Below, one piece after another: positions 7,401 to 15,809 of a DNA stretch of 64,000 bases; position 1 is the first letter of the stretch; every line of letters starts with the position of its first letter. The stretch spans positions 186,001 to 250,000 of the forward strand of contig CAZUEX010000002.1 in NCBI GenBank assembly GCA_964619535.1, in the 5' to 3' direction. The notes under the pieces were generated by a model. That model searched no databases and had not been told where the DNA came from. It worked only from the letters and a program-made list of their open reading frames with translations. The stretch is from Leptonema sp964619535 (lineage in GTDB: Bacteria; Spirochaetota; Leptospiria; Leptospirales; Leptonemataceae). A program made the translations under genes and the position numbers.

Positions 7401-8201
7401 TCAGGCAGACTTCTTCTGAGAGGCAGAACGAGTGACCTTTCGCGTCGCTCTGGTAGTCTTCTTCTTGCTCTTCTTCTCTGCTTTTGTGGCGGAGCTGGTC
7501 TTGCGTTTCGCTTTCTTTTTCTTTACAGTCTTTACGGGAAGTGAAGAAGGTCGAGCTACGGACTCTGCCGGGGCTTCATGCTCTCCGGCGTAGGCGGGCA
7601 ACACATTCTGGCGTATCAGTTCGCCAAACCGTTGCACGTGGATGGCCTCCCATTCCTGCAGGGTAAGCCCTTCCTTTTTTGCAAGACGGCTTCTATGGTT
7701 GTTCATCATCCGGATGGTAAAGGGATAGGCGATGGCTGAAACAAGGGCGCCCCAGAGGAAGCCACCGATCAGCGAAGGAAGACCGAAGTCCCGTAAAAAG
7801 GTTTTGAACCAGAAGATGAGGCCGTCGATCAGCGAACGTTCGCCTGCGGCCTCAACAAGGACTGAGATACGGTGCAGGGTGATCGGTTCAAGATCTACCA
7901 GGTTCAGGAACTGCAGCAAAAAGCGACCGGTTTCATAAAAGCCATAATAGAAAATGGGCATGGTGATGGGATTTGTAATCCAGACAAGGGCCAGGCCTAC
8001 GGTGAGGGAAAGACGGATGCGCATCAGGCGGGCCACCGTCCAGGTCATAAAAACCAGATACATCTGGATGCCCACCAGCGGAGTAAGTGCCCAGAATATG
8101 CCCACTACGGCTCCCAGGGCCACTTCTTCCACAGGGGCATGGGACTCCCGGAAGGGTCGAATCAGTCTTTCATCGATGACGGTCCAGATGCGACGAAGCA
8201 T
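7401..8201 (-). CDS. DUF2062 membrane protein with histone-like lysine tail
   Basis: The protein has 266 residues from ATG 8201 (a TTG at 8234 is also open). It carries the DUF2062 pattern: PVEEVALGAVVGIFWALTPLVGIQMYLV (written here in parts: EEVALGAVVGIF, then TPLVGIQMYL), LALVWITNPITM and IFYYGFYETGRFLL. This gives about three hydrophobic segments, suggesting an inner-membrane protein of unknown function. After residue 220 the sequence turns into a tail of about 47 residues with about 16 lysines (KKKKAKRK, EKKSKKKTTRATRKVTRS). The tail is composed like the one on GlpD at 2587 though the two proteins are unrelated. In other bacteria DUF2062 proteins are found beside glycosyltransferases and lipid genes. 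It converges with the thiolase. Confidence 0.75.
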   Translation of the reverse strand: MLRRIWTVIDERLIRPFRESHAPVEEVALGAVVGIFWALTPLVGIQMYLVFMTWTVARLMRIRLSLTVGLALVWITNPITMPIFYYGFYETGRFLLQFLNLVDLEPITLHRISVLVEAAGERSLIDGLIFWFKTFLRDFGLPSLIGGFLWGALVSAIAYPFTIRMMNNHRSRLAKKEGLTLQEWEAIHVQRFGELIRQNVLPAYAGEHEAPAESVARPSSLPVKTVKKKKAKRKTSSATKAEKKSKKKTTRATRKVTRSASQKKSA

Positions 8202-8343
8202 GGCGAATTCTGTCGGGCCGCACCTATCCGACAAACGAAAAATTGCACACCCTCAGGCATGGGTATGTTTTCTTTTCACCGATCTGTCACGGCTTCGGTA
8301 AGAAAAGGAATTGCCAGTGTTCGGTGGTATGTCAGGGAATCTT

Positions 8344-8898
8344 ATGTTTCTTTATCTGATCCGCCATGGACCGGCCGCAGATCGTTTACCACAGGATGAA
8401 GCGGACGATGATCTCCGCAGGCCTCTTACAGAAGAAGGTCGTAAGAAAACGAAGCGAGCCGCTCGAGGTATGGCGGCGCTGCTTCCTGCTCCCGATATTA
8501 TTGTAACCTCGTCAGCCCTTCGTTCCGTGCAGACGGCAGGAGTGATCAGCGCTGTGTGGCGATGCAGGGACATTCGCTGTCAGCCGGCCCTGAACCCGGG
8601 GGCGGGCATGGCCGCTTACGTATCGGTGCTCAATGAGATTACAGATGATGAAGGATCTCCTGAAGAGATGCGTCTTGCGATGGTTACCCATCAGCCCGAG
8701 CTCGGAGACTTTCTCGGTCATCTTCTGGAAAGCAACATCCGCCTTGGCGAGGATGGTCGTTTTCTCTTACAACCGGCAGCCTTTACGCCCTTTGAGCTAA
8801 AGAAATCGTCCCTTGTGGTAGTTGAGGTAACAAAAGAGAAGGCCTCTTTACAGGCCTTCTTTTCTCCGGGAATGCTGCGGCGCATTGCCAGGATGTAG
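8344..8898 (+). CDS. sixA: Phosphohistidine phosphatase SixA-like
   Basis: The protein has 184 residues from ATG 8344, preceded by AGGGA at 8333-8337. The histidine-phosphatase signature LIRHG begins at residue 4, with the nucleophilic His in RHG. LTEEGRKKTKRAARGM and the ITSSALRSVQTA-like segment (VTSSALRSVQTA) are the usual SixA motifs. The second catalytic His is in VTHQPELGDFLG. SixA enzymes remove phosphate from the HPt domain of histidine kinases or from the NPr phosphotransferase. The target cannot be told from this window. The usual length is about 160, so this copy has a slightly longer C-terminus. That end encodes a terminator-like hairpin (8837-8863) inside the coding region. Confidence 0.85.
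   Translation: MFLYLIRHGPAADRLPQDEADDDLRRPLTEEGRKKTKRAARGMAALLPAPDIIVTSSALRSVQTAGVISAVWRCRDIRCQPALNPGAGMAAYVSVLNEITDDEGSPEEMRLAMVTHQPELGDFLGHLLESNIRLGEDGRFLLQPAAFTPFELKKSSLVVVEVTKEKASLQAFFSPGMLRRIARM
8837..8863 (+). terminator. Terminator-like hairpin inside the sixA 3' end
   Basis: AGAAGGCC (8837-8844) and GGCCTTCT (8853-8860) form an 8-base stem with an 8-base loop, followed by TTTT. It has the shape of an intrinsic terminator but lies 35 bases before the stop codon of sixA. Confidence 0.5.
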
Positions 8899-8922
8899 AG
8901 GATCCCTTGCAAGGATCCTCTA
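8896..8922. terminator. Hairpin between convergent sixA and slipin genes
   Basis: TAGAGGATCC (8896-8905) and GGATCCTCTA (8913-8922) form a perfect 10-base stem with a 7-base loop. The stem includes the sixA stop codon. It lacks a strong T-run on either strand but sits where a bidirectional terminator is expected. Confidence 0.6.
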
Positions 8923-8934
8923 GGCCTTATCGTT

Positions 8935-9696
8935 TCAGGACTTTTTGTTGCCCAGTCCTTCGATGATGCCGTTAAGCATGTCTACTGGCAGTGGAAAGAT
9001 GATGGTGGAGTTCTTATCAGAAGAGATCTCAACCAGGGTTTGCATGTAGCGAAGCTGGACGGCAACGGGATGCTGTTCAATGATTCCGGCAGCGTCGGCC
9101 AGCTTCTGCGAGGCCTGGAATTCCCCTTCAGCAGAGATGATCTTGGCACGTCGTTCACGTTCGGCCTCTGCCTGGCGTGCCATGGCGCGCTGCATCTCCT
9201 GGGGCAGGTCAATATGCTTCAGTTCGACAAGGGACACCTTGATGCCCCAGGCATCGGTCTGCCGATCGAGTACGGTCTGAAGATGTTCGTTGATCTTTTC
9301 GCGCTCAGAAAGGATTTCGTCGAGCTCTGATTCGCCGAGGATGGAGCGCAGGGTTGTCTGTGCAAGCTGCGAGGTCGCATAGAAAACATCCTCCACTTCG
9401 ATAATGGCCTTTTGTGCATCCATGACGCGAAAGTAGACCACGGCGTTCACTTTCGTGGTAACGTTGTCTTTTGTGATAATATCCTGTGGAGGGACATCAA
9501 GGGCTACCGTCCTGAGACTGACCTTCTCCATCTTATCGATAAAAGGGATTAGAATGATCAGACCAGGCCCTTTTACCCCGGAGAACCTTCCCAGACGGAA
9601 GATTACACCCCGTTCGTATTCTTTCAGAATACGAATGGCCTGTGAGAAGAAAAGCACGACCGCAGCAACGATCAGCATGATTGAATAGAGACTCAT
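8935..9696 (-). CDS. Slipin (stomatin/prohibitin SPFH-domain protein)
   Basis: The protein has 253 residues. One hydrophobic segment (residues 5-20) anchors it to the membrane. The SPFH core follows, with EYERGVIFRLGRFSGVKGPG, DVPPQDIITKDNVT and VNAVVYFRV. A long charged coiled coil (QRAMARQAEAERERRAKI) and the QTLVEISSDKNSTIIFPLP end are typical of the bacterial slipin p-stomatin type. Slipins form oligomeric scaffolds in membrane microdomains and are substrates or partners of NfeD proteases. The nfeD gene lies directly upstream on the same strand (96-base gap), the usual gene pair. A role in membrane-protein quality control is the family expectation, not something seen here. Confidence 0.92.
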   Translation of the reverse strand: MSLYSIMLIVAAVVLFFSQAIRILKEYERGVIFRLGRFSGVKGPGLIILIPFIDKMEKVSLRTVALDVPPQDIITKDNVTTKVNAVVYFRVMDAQKAIIEVEDVFYATSQLAQTTLRSILGESELDEILSEREKINEHLQTVLDRQTDAWGIKVSLVELKHIDLPQEMQRAMARQAEAERERRAKIISAEGEFQASQKLADAAGIIEQHPVAVQLRYMQTLVEISSDKNSTIIFPLPVDMLNGIIEGLGNKKS

Positions 9697-9792
9697 TTTC
9701 TCTCTCCTTATGAAAATTTAATGATCATGGTTTCAAAGAAATTCATGACGGCAGGCGGCTGCAAGCTTTATGGCCGTCCGGTGGCATCGCGA

Positions 9793-11217
9793 TCACGGGG
9801 TTACATCTTCCTGTCGAACGATGAGTACCATGCCTTCGCGTCGTACGGGCCGGACCCTTGCTCCCTCCGGTATGACCCGTCCGTCTTCGGAACGAGCATT
9901 CCAGTATTCCCCATGGATAAAGATCCGTCCATTGTTTTCGCCTACATCCTTGAGAACCTGACCGGTTTCCTGTAACAGGACCTCTTCTCCGCTAACAGGC
10001 TGGCGTCGCATAACCTGGATGGCCTTGTAGACCAGGAAGAGCGAAAAGATCATGGCCAGGCCTGAGGTGGTCAGAGCTGTTACCAATGATACACTGGTTA
10101 CATCATCGCCTGAATTGGCCATCAGGATGGATCCAAGTAAAATACTGACGGCACCCGCAACACTGAGAAGGCCGTAGCTGATGATCTTCACCTCGAGAAT
10201 GAAAAAGAGAAAGCCGAGCAGGATCAGTCCAAGACCGGCCCAGTTGACCGGCAGCGTTTGCATGGCATACAGACCAAGAATCAGGCAGATGGAGCCGATT
10301 ACGCCAGGAAAGATGGAGCCCGGGTATTGAATCTCTGCCATGATGCCGACGATGCCGATCATCATCAGGATGTAGGCCAGGTTCGGATCTGTAAGCAGAA
10401 GCAGCAGACGATCTCTGAAATCGTCTTCCACATCGACGATCGTTGCTCCTTTCAGCGAAAGCGTTATCGGTCCATCCGTCATGCGTACCGTACGGCCTTC
10501 GATCTGTTCCAGTAATTCCTTTTCGCTTATGGCCAGAACGTCGATAGCACGCAATCGCAGGGCCTCTTTCGAGGTGACGTTTTCTGCCCTGGTGATCGTG
10601 CGTTCGGCAAAAGAGGCATTCCGTCCATGGAATTCAGCCAGTCCGCGGATCTGTGCAATGGCATGATGAAGGAGCTTGCGCTTCATGTTCAGGGCATCGT
10701 CTGCTCCTGCCTCATCGGGGATCTGGTCGGAGAATCGGTCGCTGCCGGGCTGCTGCCCGCCCGGAGACATCTGCACGGGCGTGGCGGAGCCGATATTCGT
10801 TGCCGGAGCCATCGCTGCCACATGGGAGGCCATCAGAATGTAAACCCCTGCCGATCCGCAGGTTGCTCCAGGCGGAGAAACGTAGGTGATGACCGGAACC
10901 CTGGAATTGATGATGTCTCGAATCATCTCATCCATGGATGCCATAAGACCGCCTGGAGTATCCAGGGTAACAAGCAGGGCCACGGCTGATCGGTCCTCGT
11001 TGCCTTCTGCACGCAGGGCATCGGCCTTTTCGTTGGCCTTTTCAATGGCCCGTCGCAGCGTGCCCATGGTGGCCGGGGTGATGGCCCCTTTAATCGAGAC
11101 GCGATACAGAAACCGCCCGGAGGAAGGTTCCGGCGAGGGTTCCTGCGCCGCGGCGCCGAAAGGCATCAGAACAAGTATTGTAAGGACAGCGATGAAGCGA
11201 AGCATTGTTCCAAGCAT
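9793..11217 (-). CDS. nfeD: NfeD membrane-bound serine protease (ClpP-like plus NfeD domain)
   Basis: The protein has 474 residues. A signal sequence ends at about GAAAQ (residues 21-25). The ClpP-class protease domain (about 35-235) has LDTPGG, VPVITYVSPPGATCGSAG with the likely nucleophilic Ser, and MKRKLLHHAIAQIRG with the likely Lys of a Ser-Lys dyad. Several membrane helices follow (about 270-390), with LNYPGSIFPGV-like YPGSIFPGVIGSI typical of NfeD. An OB-fold domain (about 410-474) closes the protein: ETGQVLKD, IFIHGEYWNARSEDG, VIPEGARVRPVRREGMVLIV. Long NfeD proteins of this type cleave the C-terminus of the adjacent slipin in archaea. ATG 11205 is an alternative start. Confidence 0.9.
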   Translation of the reverse strand: MLGTMLRFIAVLTILVLMPFGAAAQEPSPEPSSGRFLYRVSIKGAITPATMGTLRRAIEKANEKADALRAEGNEDRSAVALLVTLDTPGGLMASMDEMIRDIINSRVPVITYVSPPGATCGSAGVYILMASHVAAMAPATNIGSATPVQMSPGGQQPGSDRFSDQIPDEAGADDALNMKRKLLHHAIAQIRGLAEFHGRNASFAERTITRAENVTSKEALRLRAIDVLAISEKELLEQIEGRTVRMTDGPITLSLKGATIVDVEDDFRDRLLLLLTDPNLAYILMMIGIVGIMAEIQYPGSIFPGVIGSICLILGLYAMQTLPVNWAGLGLILLGFLFFILEVKIISYGLLSVAGAVSILLGSILMANSGDDVTSVSLVTALTTSGLAMIFSLFLVYKAIQVMRRQPVSGEEVLLQETGQVLKDVGENNGRIFIHGEYWNARSEDGRVIPEGARVRPVRREGMVLIVRQEDVTP

Positions 11218-11279
11218 AGACCAGGAACGGGGTTATGTCAAACCCGAAAGCGCGACCCGGTCTATGTCCGGAAAGCCAG

Positions 11280-14200
11280 TTACATGCTGCGACGGTACTC
11301 CCCACCGGCCCTGTACAGCGTATGGGTCATCTGCCCCAGGGTGGCCGTTTTGGAGGTTTCCAGCAGGGCAGCAAAAACGTTCTCTCCTGCCATGGCCGTG
11401 CGTTGCAGATCGTCGAGGGCCTTTGCCGTTTCTTCGGCAAACCGGGCCTGACAGGCCTCGCGTCGTTCAATCTGGCGTAGCTTTTCTTCGTCTGTGGATC
11501 GTACGATTTCCGGTGGAAGCACCGTTGGCGAGCCTTCCGGGTCGAGAAACGTATTTACGCCGATCACAGGCAGCTGGCCGCTGTTTTTCAGAGACTCATA
11601 ATGCATGGACTCTTCCTGGATGCGATTCCGCTGATACATCGTTTCCATGGCACCGGGCACGCCTCCGCGATCCGACAGGCGCTGAAACTCCGCGAAAACG
11701 GCCTCTTCGACCAGGTCTGTGAGCTCTTCTATAATGAAGCTGCCCTGAAGGGGATTCTCGTTCTTTGCAAGTCCCAGTTCGCGGTTGATGATCAGCTGTA
11801 TGGCCACCGCACGTCTTACGGATTCTTCTGTTGGCGTGGTGATGGCCTCATCGTAGGCATTGGTATGCAGTGAATTGCAGTTGTCATAGATGGCATACAG
11901 TGCCTGCAGCGTGGTGCGGATGTCATTGAAGCTGATCTCCTGAGCATGCAGGGAACGACCGGATGTCTGTATATGATACTTCAGCATCTGGCTGCGTTCG
12001 TTTCCGCCATAGCGATGCTTGATGGCCATGGCCCATATGCGTCGTGCCACACGTCCGATTACCGAGTACTCGGGATCCATGCCGTTTGAAAAGAAAAACG
12101 ACAGGTTCGGAGCGACCTCGTCTACATGCAGCCCGCGGGAAAGATAGTACTCGAGATAGGTGAATCCATTGGCAAGCGTAAAGGCAAGCTGCGTGATGGG
12201 ATTGGCTCCTGCCTCTGCAATGTGATATCCGGAAACAGAAACCGAGTAGAAGTTGCGGATGCGATTCCTGGAAAAGAACTCCTGGATGTCACCCATCATG
12301 CGCAGGGCAAATTCAATCGAGAAGATGCAGGTATTCTGTGCCTGATCCTCTTTTAGAATATCAGCCTGCACGGTACCGCGAAGGCGGCTCAGCGTGTCTG
12401 CCTTGATCTTTTCATACGTTTCGCGCGGAAGCAGGCGATCCCCGGTAATGCCAAGAAGGGCAAGGCCGAGTCCGTCATGCCCTGCAGGAAGCTCGCCATG
12501 ATAGACCGGGCGTTTCTGTTGCATCTGCCGATAGATTTCGTCGATCTTCTGATCTGCCTGCTCAAGAAGGCCATTCTCGCGAAGATAGATCTCGCACTCC
12601 TGGTCAATGGCCGCGTTGAAATAGAAGGCCAGAATCATCGGAGCCGGGCCGTTAATGGTCATCGAAACCGATGTCTTCGGATCACAGAGCCGAAAACCGG
12701 AGTAGAGTCGCTTCGCGTCGTCTAACGAACAGACCGAAACACCGGAGTTGCCGACTTTGCCGAAAATGTCGGGACGTCGATCGGGATCTTCGCCGTAAAG
12801 GGTCACGGAATCAAAGGCCGTAGACAACCGCACGGCTGCCATCCCCTGGGACAGATAGTGAAAGCGACGGTTGGTACGTTCCGGACCGCCTTCACCGGCA
12901 AACATGCGGATTGGATCTTCCTCGGCCCTTTTAAACGGATAAATCCCTGCCGTATAGGGAAAGTGGCCCGGGAAGTTTTCGCTGCGACACCAGCGAACGA
13001 TCTCGGCTGCATCGGAAAAGCGCGGCACGGCAATCTTCGGTATCTGTAAACCGGACAGTGATGTTGTGTAGTTGGCAACCCGCATCTCGCGGTCTCTGAC
13101 CGTATATACAGATTCGGCAGCCCGATAGGCCGATACCTTTTCGGGAAAGCTGCGGATCATCTCTATGATGTCGTCAGGAATCGTTTCGCGAAGCGAGGCA
13201 GCCTTTTTCTGTAGAATTTCGACCACCTCAGCCTGTCCTTCTTCCTGCATGAGTTGAATTGTCTTTTCGATGGCCTGCAGCCGGCCGGCAAGATCACCCA
13301 GCCTCTGCGTTTCTTTATGATAGCGTTCTGCTTCGTCGACGATTTCCTGCAAGTAGTGGATCCGCCTTTGCGGGATCAGGGAGCCGGCATGGGCAATGCT
13401 GATGCGATCCTTTCTCGTTCTTCTGTCGGCCAGGTTGGGAAGCAGCGCTGCAAGGGCTTCGAAGAGCTGGTCGGTTCCTGGATCGCTGAAGCGCGAGGCC
13501 GTTGTGCCGTACACGGGCATACGCTCCAGAGGCTCGTGAAAGAGCTGACGGTTTCGCTGATACTGCTTGCGTACTGCCTGCAGGGCGTCTTCTGCTCCGC
13601 GGCGATCCGACTTGTTCATGGCGATAAGATCGGCGTAGTCAAGCATGCCGATCTTTTCAAGCTGTGTCGAGGCTCCGTATTCCGGAGTCATCACATACAG
13701 GGTGAAATCGGCAATGTCTGCGATGGCGGAGTCCGCCTGGCCGATACCCGCCGTTTCCAGCAGGATCAGATCGAATCGTGCTGCCCTGTAGCAACGCAAA
13801 ACATCCGTTGCAAGGGAGGAAAGGCCGTCATGCTCTCCTCCGGTGGCCAGTGAACGCATGAAGACGCGCCGGTCCGATATGGAGTTCATCCGGATGCGGT
13901 CTCCAAGAAGAGCTCCACCTGTTTTCTTTCTTGTTGGGTCGATGGATAGTATGGCGATGCGGATATCTGCAAAATCGTTCAGGAAGCGACGCACCAGCTC
14001 GTCTGTAAGCGACGACTTTCCGGATCCCCCAGGGCCTGTGATGCCGAGCACCGGTGGGCTCATCTGGCCCCGGTTATCCGAAGATACGGGCTCTCCGGTT
14101 TTTAGAAAATCGGCCAGTGTTCTGGACTGCGGTTCTTGCTTCTCGTGCACTCTCCGTTCTATAGAGGTGAGGATGCGCGACAGGGCGGCTGCATCCTTTT

Positions 14201-14699
14201 GAACGGCCTTTTCGATGTCCTCTGCCAGCATGCCGGGCCGTTCTTGATTGCATCGTTCCATGACATCGACGGCCATGCCTACGAGGCCAAGAGAACGGCC
14301 ATCATCCGGATGATAGATGCGTTCAATGCCGTAGTTCTGCAGTTCTTCGATTTCCGAAGGCAGGATTGTACCGCCGCCCCCACCAAAGATGCGTATATGA
14401 CCGGCGCCTTTTTCCTGAAGCAGGTCATACATATAACGGAAAAACTCATTATGGCCTCCCTGGTAGGAGGTCAGGGCAATGGCATGGACTCCTTCTTCGA
14501 TGGCAGCATCGACGATCTCTTCAGCACCGCGATTATGGCCGATATGAATGATCTCTGCCCCCTGGTCCTGCAAAAGTCGACGGATCAGGTGGATGGCAGC
14601 ATCATGCCCGTCGAAAAGAGAGGCAGCGGTGAGGATGCGCAGACGTTCTGAGCCTTTCCTGTCGGATGCTGTGGTCGCTTTTTGCTGTTGTAGTTCCAT
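11280..14699 (-). CDS. icmF: Fused isobutyryl-CoA mutase (IcmF)
   Basis: The protein has 1139 residues from ATG 14699, preceded by GGGAG at the right distance. Three modules follow in order. First is an adenosylcobalamin-binding domain with DGHDAAIHLI (His32 as lower axial ligand). Second is a MeaB-like GTPase chaperone with P-loop GITGPGGSGKSS at about residue 222. Third is the acyl-CoA mutase barrel (about 570-1139). The substrate segment reads GIYPFKRAEEDPIRMFAG, with Phe where methylmalonyl-CoA mutases have Tyr, fitting isobutyryl-CoA or n-butyryl-CoA. NSGVSVCSLDDAKRLYSGF and SMTINGPAP are family motifs. The enzyme interconverts isobutyryl-CoA and butyryl-CoA, linking valine and fatty-acid breakdown. 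It has its own promoter with an operator-like dyad (14718-14755). Confidence 0.95.
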   Translation of the reverse strand: MELQQQKATTASDRKGSERLRILTAASLFDGHDAAIHLIRRLLQDQGAEIIHIGHNRGAEEIVDAAIEEGVHAIALTSYQGGHNEFFRYMYDLLQEKGAGHIRIFGGGGGTILPSEIEELQNYGIERIYHPDDGRSLGLVGMAVDVMERCNQERPGMLAEDIEKAVQKDAAALSRILTSIERRVHEKQEPQSRTLADFLKTGEPVSSDNRGQMSPPVLGITGPGGSGKSSLTDELVRRFLNDFADIRIAILSIDPTRKKTGGALLGDRIRMNSISDRRVFMRSLATGGEHDGLSSLATDVLRCYRAARFDLILLETAGIGQADSAIADIADFTLYVMTPEYGASTQLEKIGMLDYADLIAMNKSDRRGAEDALQAVRKQYQRNRQLFHEPLERMPVYGTTASRFSDPGTDQLFEALAALLPNLADRRTRKDRISIAHAGSLIPQRRIHYLQEIVDEAERYHKETQRLGDLAGRLQAIEKTIQLMQEEGQAEVVEILQKKAASLRETIPDDIIEMIRSFPEKVSAYRAAESVYTVRDREMRVANYTTSLSGLQIPKIAVPRFSDAAEIVRWCRSENFPGHFPYTAGIYPFKRAEEDPIRMFAGEGGPERTNRRFHYLSQGMAAVRLSTAFDSVTLYGEDPDRRPDIFGKVGNSGVSVCSLDDAKRLYSGFRLCDPKTSVSMTINGPAPMILAFYFNAAIDQECEIYLRENGLLEQADQKIDEIYRQMQQKRPVYHGELPAGHDGLGLALLGITGDRLLPRETYEKIKADTLSRLRGTVQADILKEDQAQNTCIFSIEFALRMMGDIQEFFSRNRIRNFYSVSVSGYHIAEAGANPITQLAFTLANGFTYLEYYLSRGLHVDEVAPNLSFFFSNGMDPEYSVIGRVARRIWAMAIKHRYGGNERSQMLKYHIQTSGRSLHAQEISFNDIRTTLQALYAIYDNCNSLHTNAYDEAITTPTEESVRRAVAIQLIINRELGLAKNENPLQGSFIIEELTDLVEEAVFAEFQRLSDRGGVPGAMETMYQRNRIQEESMHYESLKNSGQLPVIGVNTFLDPEGSPTVLPPEIVRSTDEEKLRQIERREACQARFAEETAKALDDLQRTAMAGENVFAALLETSKTATLGQMTHTLYRAGGEYRRSM

Positions 14700-14717
14700 G
14701 AACACTCCCTGCACGAT

Positions 14718-14746
14718 ATTATGCTAACCATGCGGCAGGTTGACAT
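14718..14746 (-). promoter_or_regulatory. Probable sigma-70 promoter of icmF
   Basis: On the minus strand ATGTCA (14746-14741), a 17-base spacer and CATAAT (14723-14718) stand just before the icmF ribosome site. The -10 matches the consensus at 5 of 6 positions and the -35 at 4 of 6. The predicted leader is only about a dozen bases. Confidence 0.5.
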
Positions 14747-14755
14747 TCATGTCAA
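14740..14755. promoter_or_regulatory. Operator-like palindrome upstream of icmF
   Basis: TTGACATTCATGTCAA is a 16-base site made of two perfect 7-base half-sites around a 2-base centre. It overlaps the predicted -35 of icmF, the classical position for a repressor of the TetR or MarR type. No such regulator gene is visible in the window. Confidence 0.55.
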
Positions 14756-14774
14756 TAATTTCTTCTTGCTGCTG

Positions 14775-15734
14775 TTATACGATCAGTTCCAGCCCTTCGT
14801 AGGCAATGAAGATTTCCAGCGGGCTGTCGCCATCCACATCCATCATCTCTTTGTAGCGGATGGCTCGCATATAGACCTCATCCAGCTTTTCATCGGTGTA
14901 CGAAGGGTCGTGGTGGAAAAGGACGAGCTTTTTTACACCGGCCTTCATGGCAATGTCCGTTGCAATGGAGGCAGAAGAGTGGCCCCAGTCGATCTTCTGT
15001 AGCTGCTCTTCGAACGTGTACTGTGTATCGAAGATGAGGATGTCAGCGTTTCGAAAATAGTCCAGCGAGGCTTCCAGGTTGTCCATCTCGTCTGCCCGGA
15101 ACTCTGCATCGGATCCGAAAATCAGAACCTTTCCGTCCTCTTCAAGGCGGTATGACCATGATCCGCCGGGATGGCGCATGCTGTGGGTGGTGATGTTAAT
15201 TCCGTGCAGCTGCCAGGTTTCGTCCGGCTCATGCTGGTGGAAGATCTTCGTTGCCTGCAGGCCATCGAAGTCCACAGGGAAGTGCTCGAAGTCGTGCTGG
15301 TAACGCATGCGTTTCTCGAAGTGATCCGAGATGGCATGGATGTGAAACGTATTCCCTTTGATATAAGCAGGAACGAAGAAGGGAAAGCCCTGGATATGAT
15401 CCCAGTGCGAATGCGTGAACAGAAAGTGACATTCCCCTTTCCCTTCGCCGAACTCATCGGCCATCATGCGGTTCCCCAGGTCGCGCAGGCCTGTTCCGGC
15501 ATCGATAATCAGCAGATCGTTCGATTTAGAGCGCACCTCAAGGCATGTGGTATTGCCGCCATAGGTATGCGTGAGAGAGAAGGGCAGGGAGCGCAGGAAG
15601 CGTTCTACAGAATCTTCGTCCAGGATATCTGAAGGCGAAGCCAGCGTCAGGATGCGCTTCATCTTTTCGCGAATCGCATACCCGCGTACAGGCGATGGAA
15701 TGGAGCCGCGCACTCCCCAGAATTTCACCTTCAT
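14775..15734 (-). CDS. Metallo-beta-lactamase-fold hydrolase (GVRGS type)
   Basis: The protein has 319 residues from ATG 15734, giving MKVKFWGVRGSIPSP, the characteristic start of this branch. The di-metal site is visible as THSHWDHIQG, a later His in HSMRHPGG, Asp in IFGSDAEF and the final His in VLFHHDPSYTDEKLDEV. Proteins of this kind are related to class II cyclic-nucleotide phosphodiesterases, and members are often found with signalling domains. It lies 75 bases downstream of a pseudoreceiver gene on the same strand, so a signalling link is possible. Substrate is unknown. An alternative start at 15746 would add only four residues. Confidence 0.8.
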   Translation of the reverse strand: MKVKFWGVRGSIPSPVRGYAIREKMKRILTLASPSDILDEDSVERFLRSLPFSLTHTYGGNTTCLEVRSKSNDLLIIDAGTGLRDLGNRMMADEFGEGKGECHFLFTHSHWDHIQGFPFFVPAYIKGNTFHIHAISDHFEKRMRYQHDFEHFPVDFDGLQATKIFHQHEPDETWQLHGINITTHSMRHPGGSWSYRLEEDGKVLIFGSDAEFRADEMDNLEASLDYFRNADILIFDTQYTFEEQLQKIDWGHSSASIATDIAMKAGVKKLVLFHHDPSYTDEKLDEVYMRAIRYKEMMDVDGDSPLEIFIAYEGLELIV

Positions 15735-15809
15735 GACGGCCCACAATGTGCACCGTTCTTAGAAATGGAAGGATTTTTTAGAGAAAACCCTGTTCCCTGT
15801 TTGCTTCTG

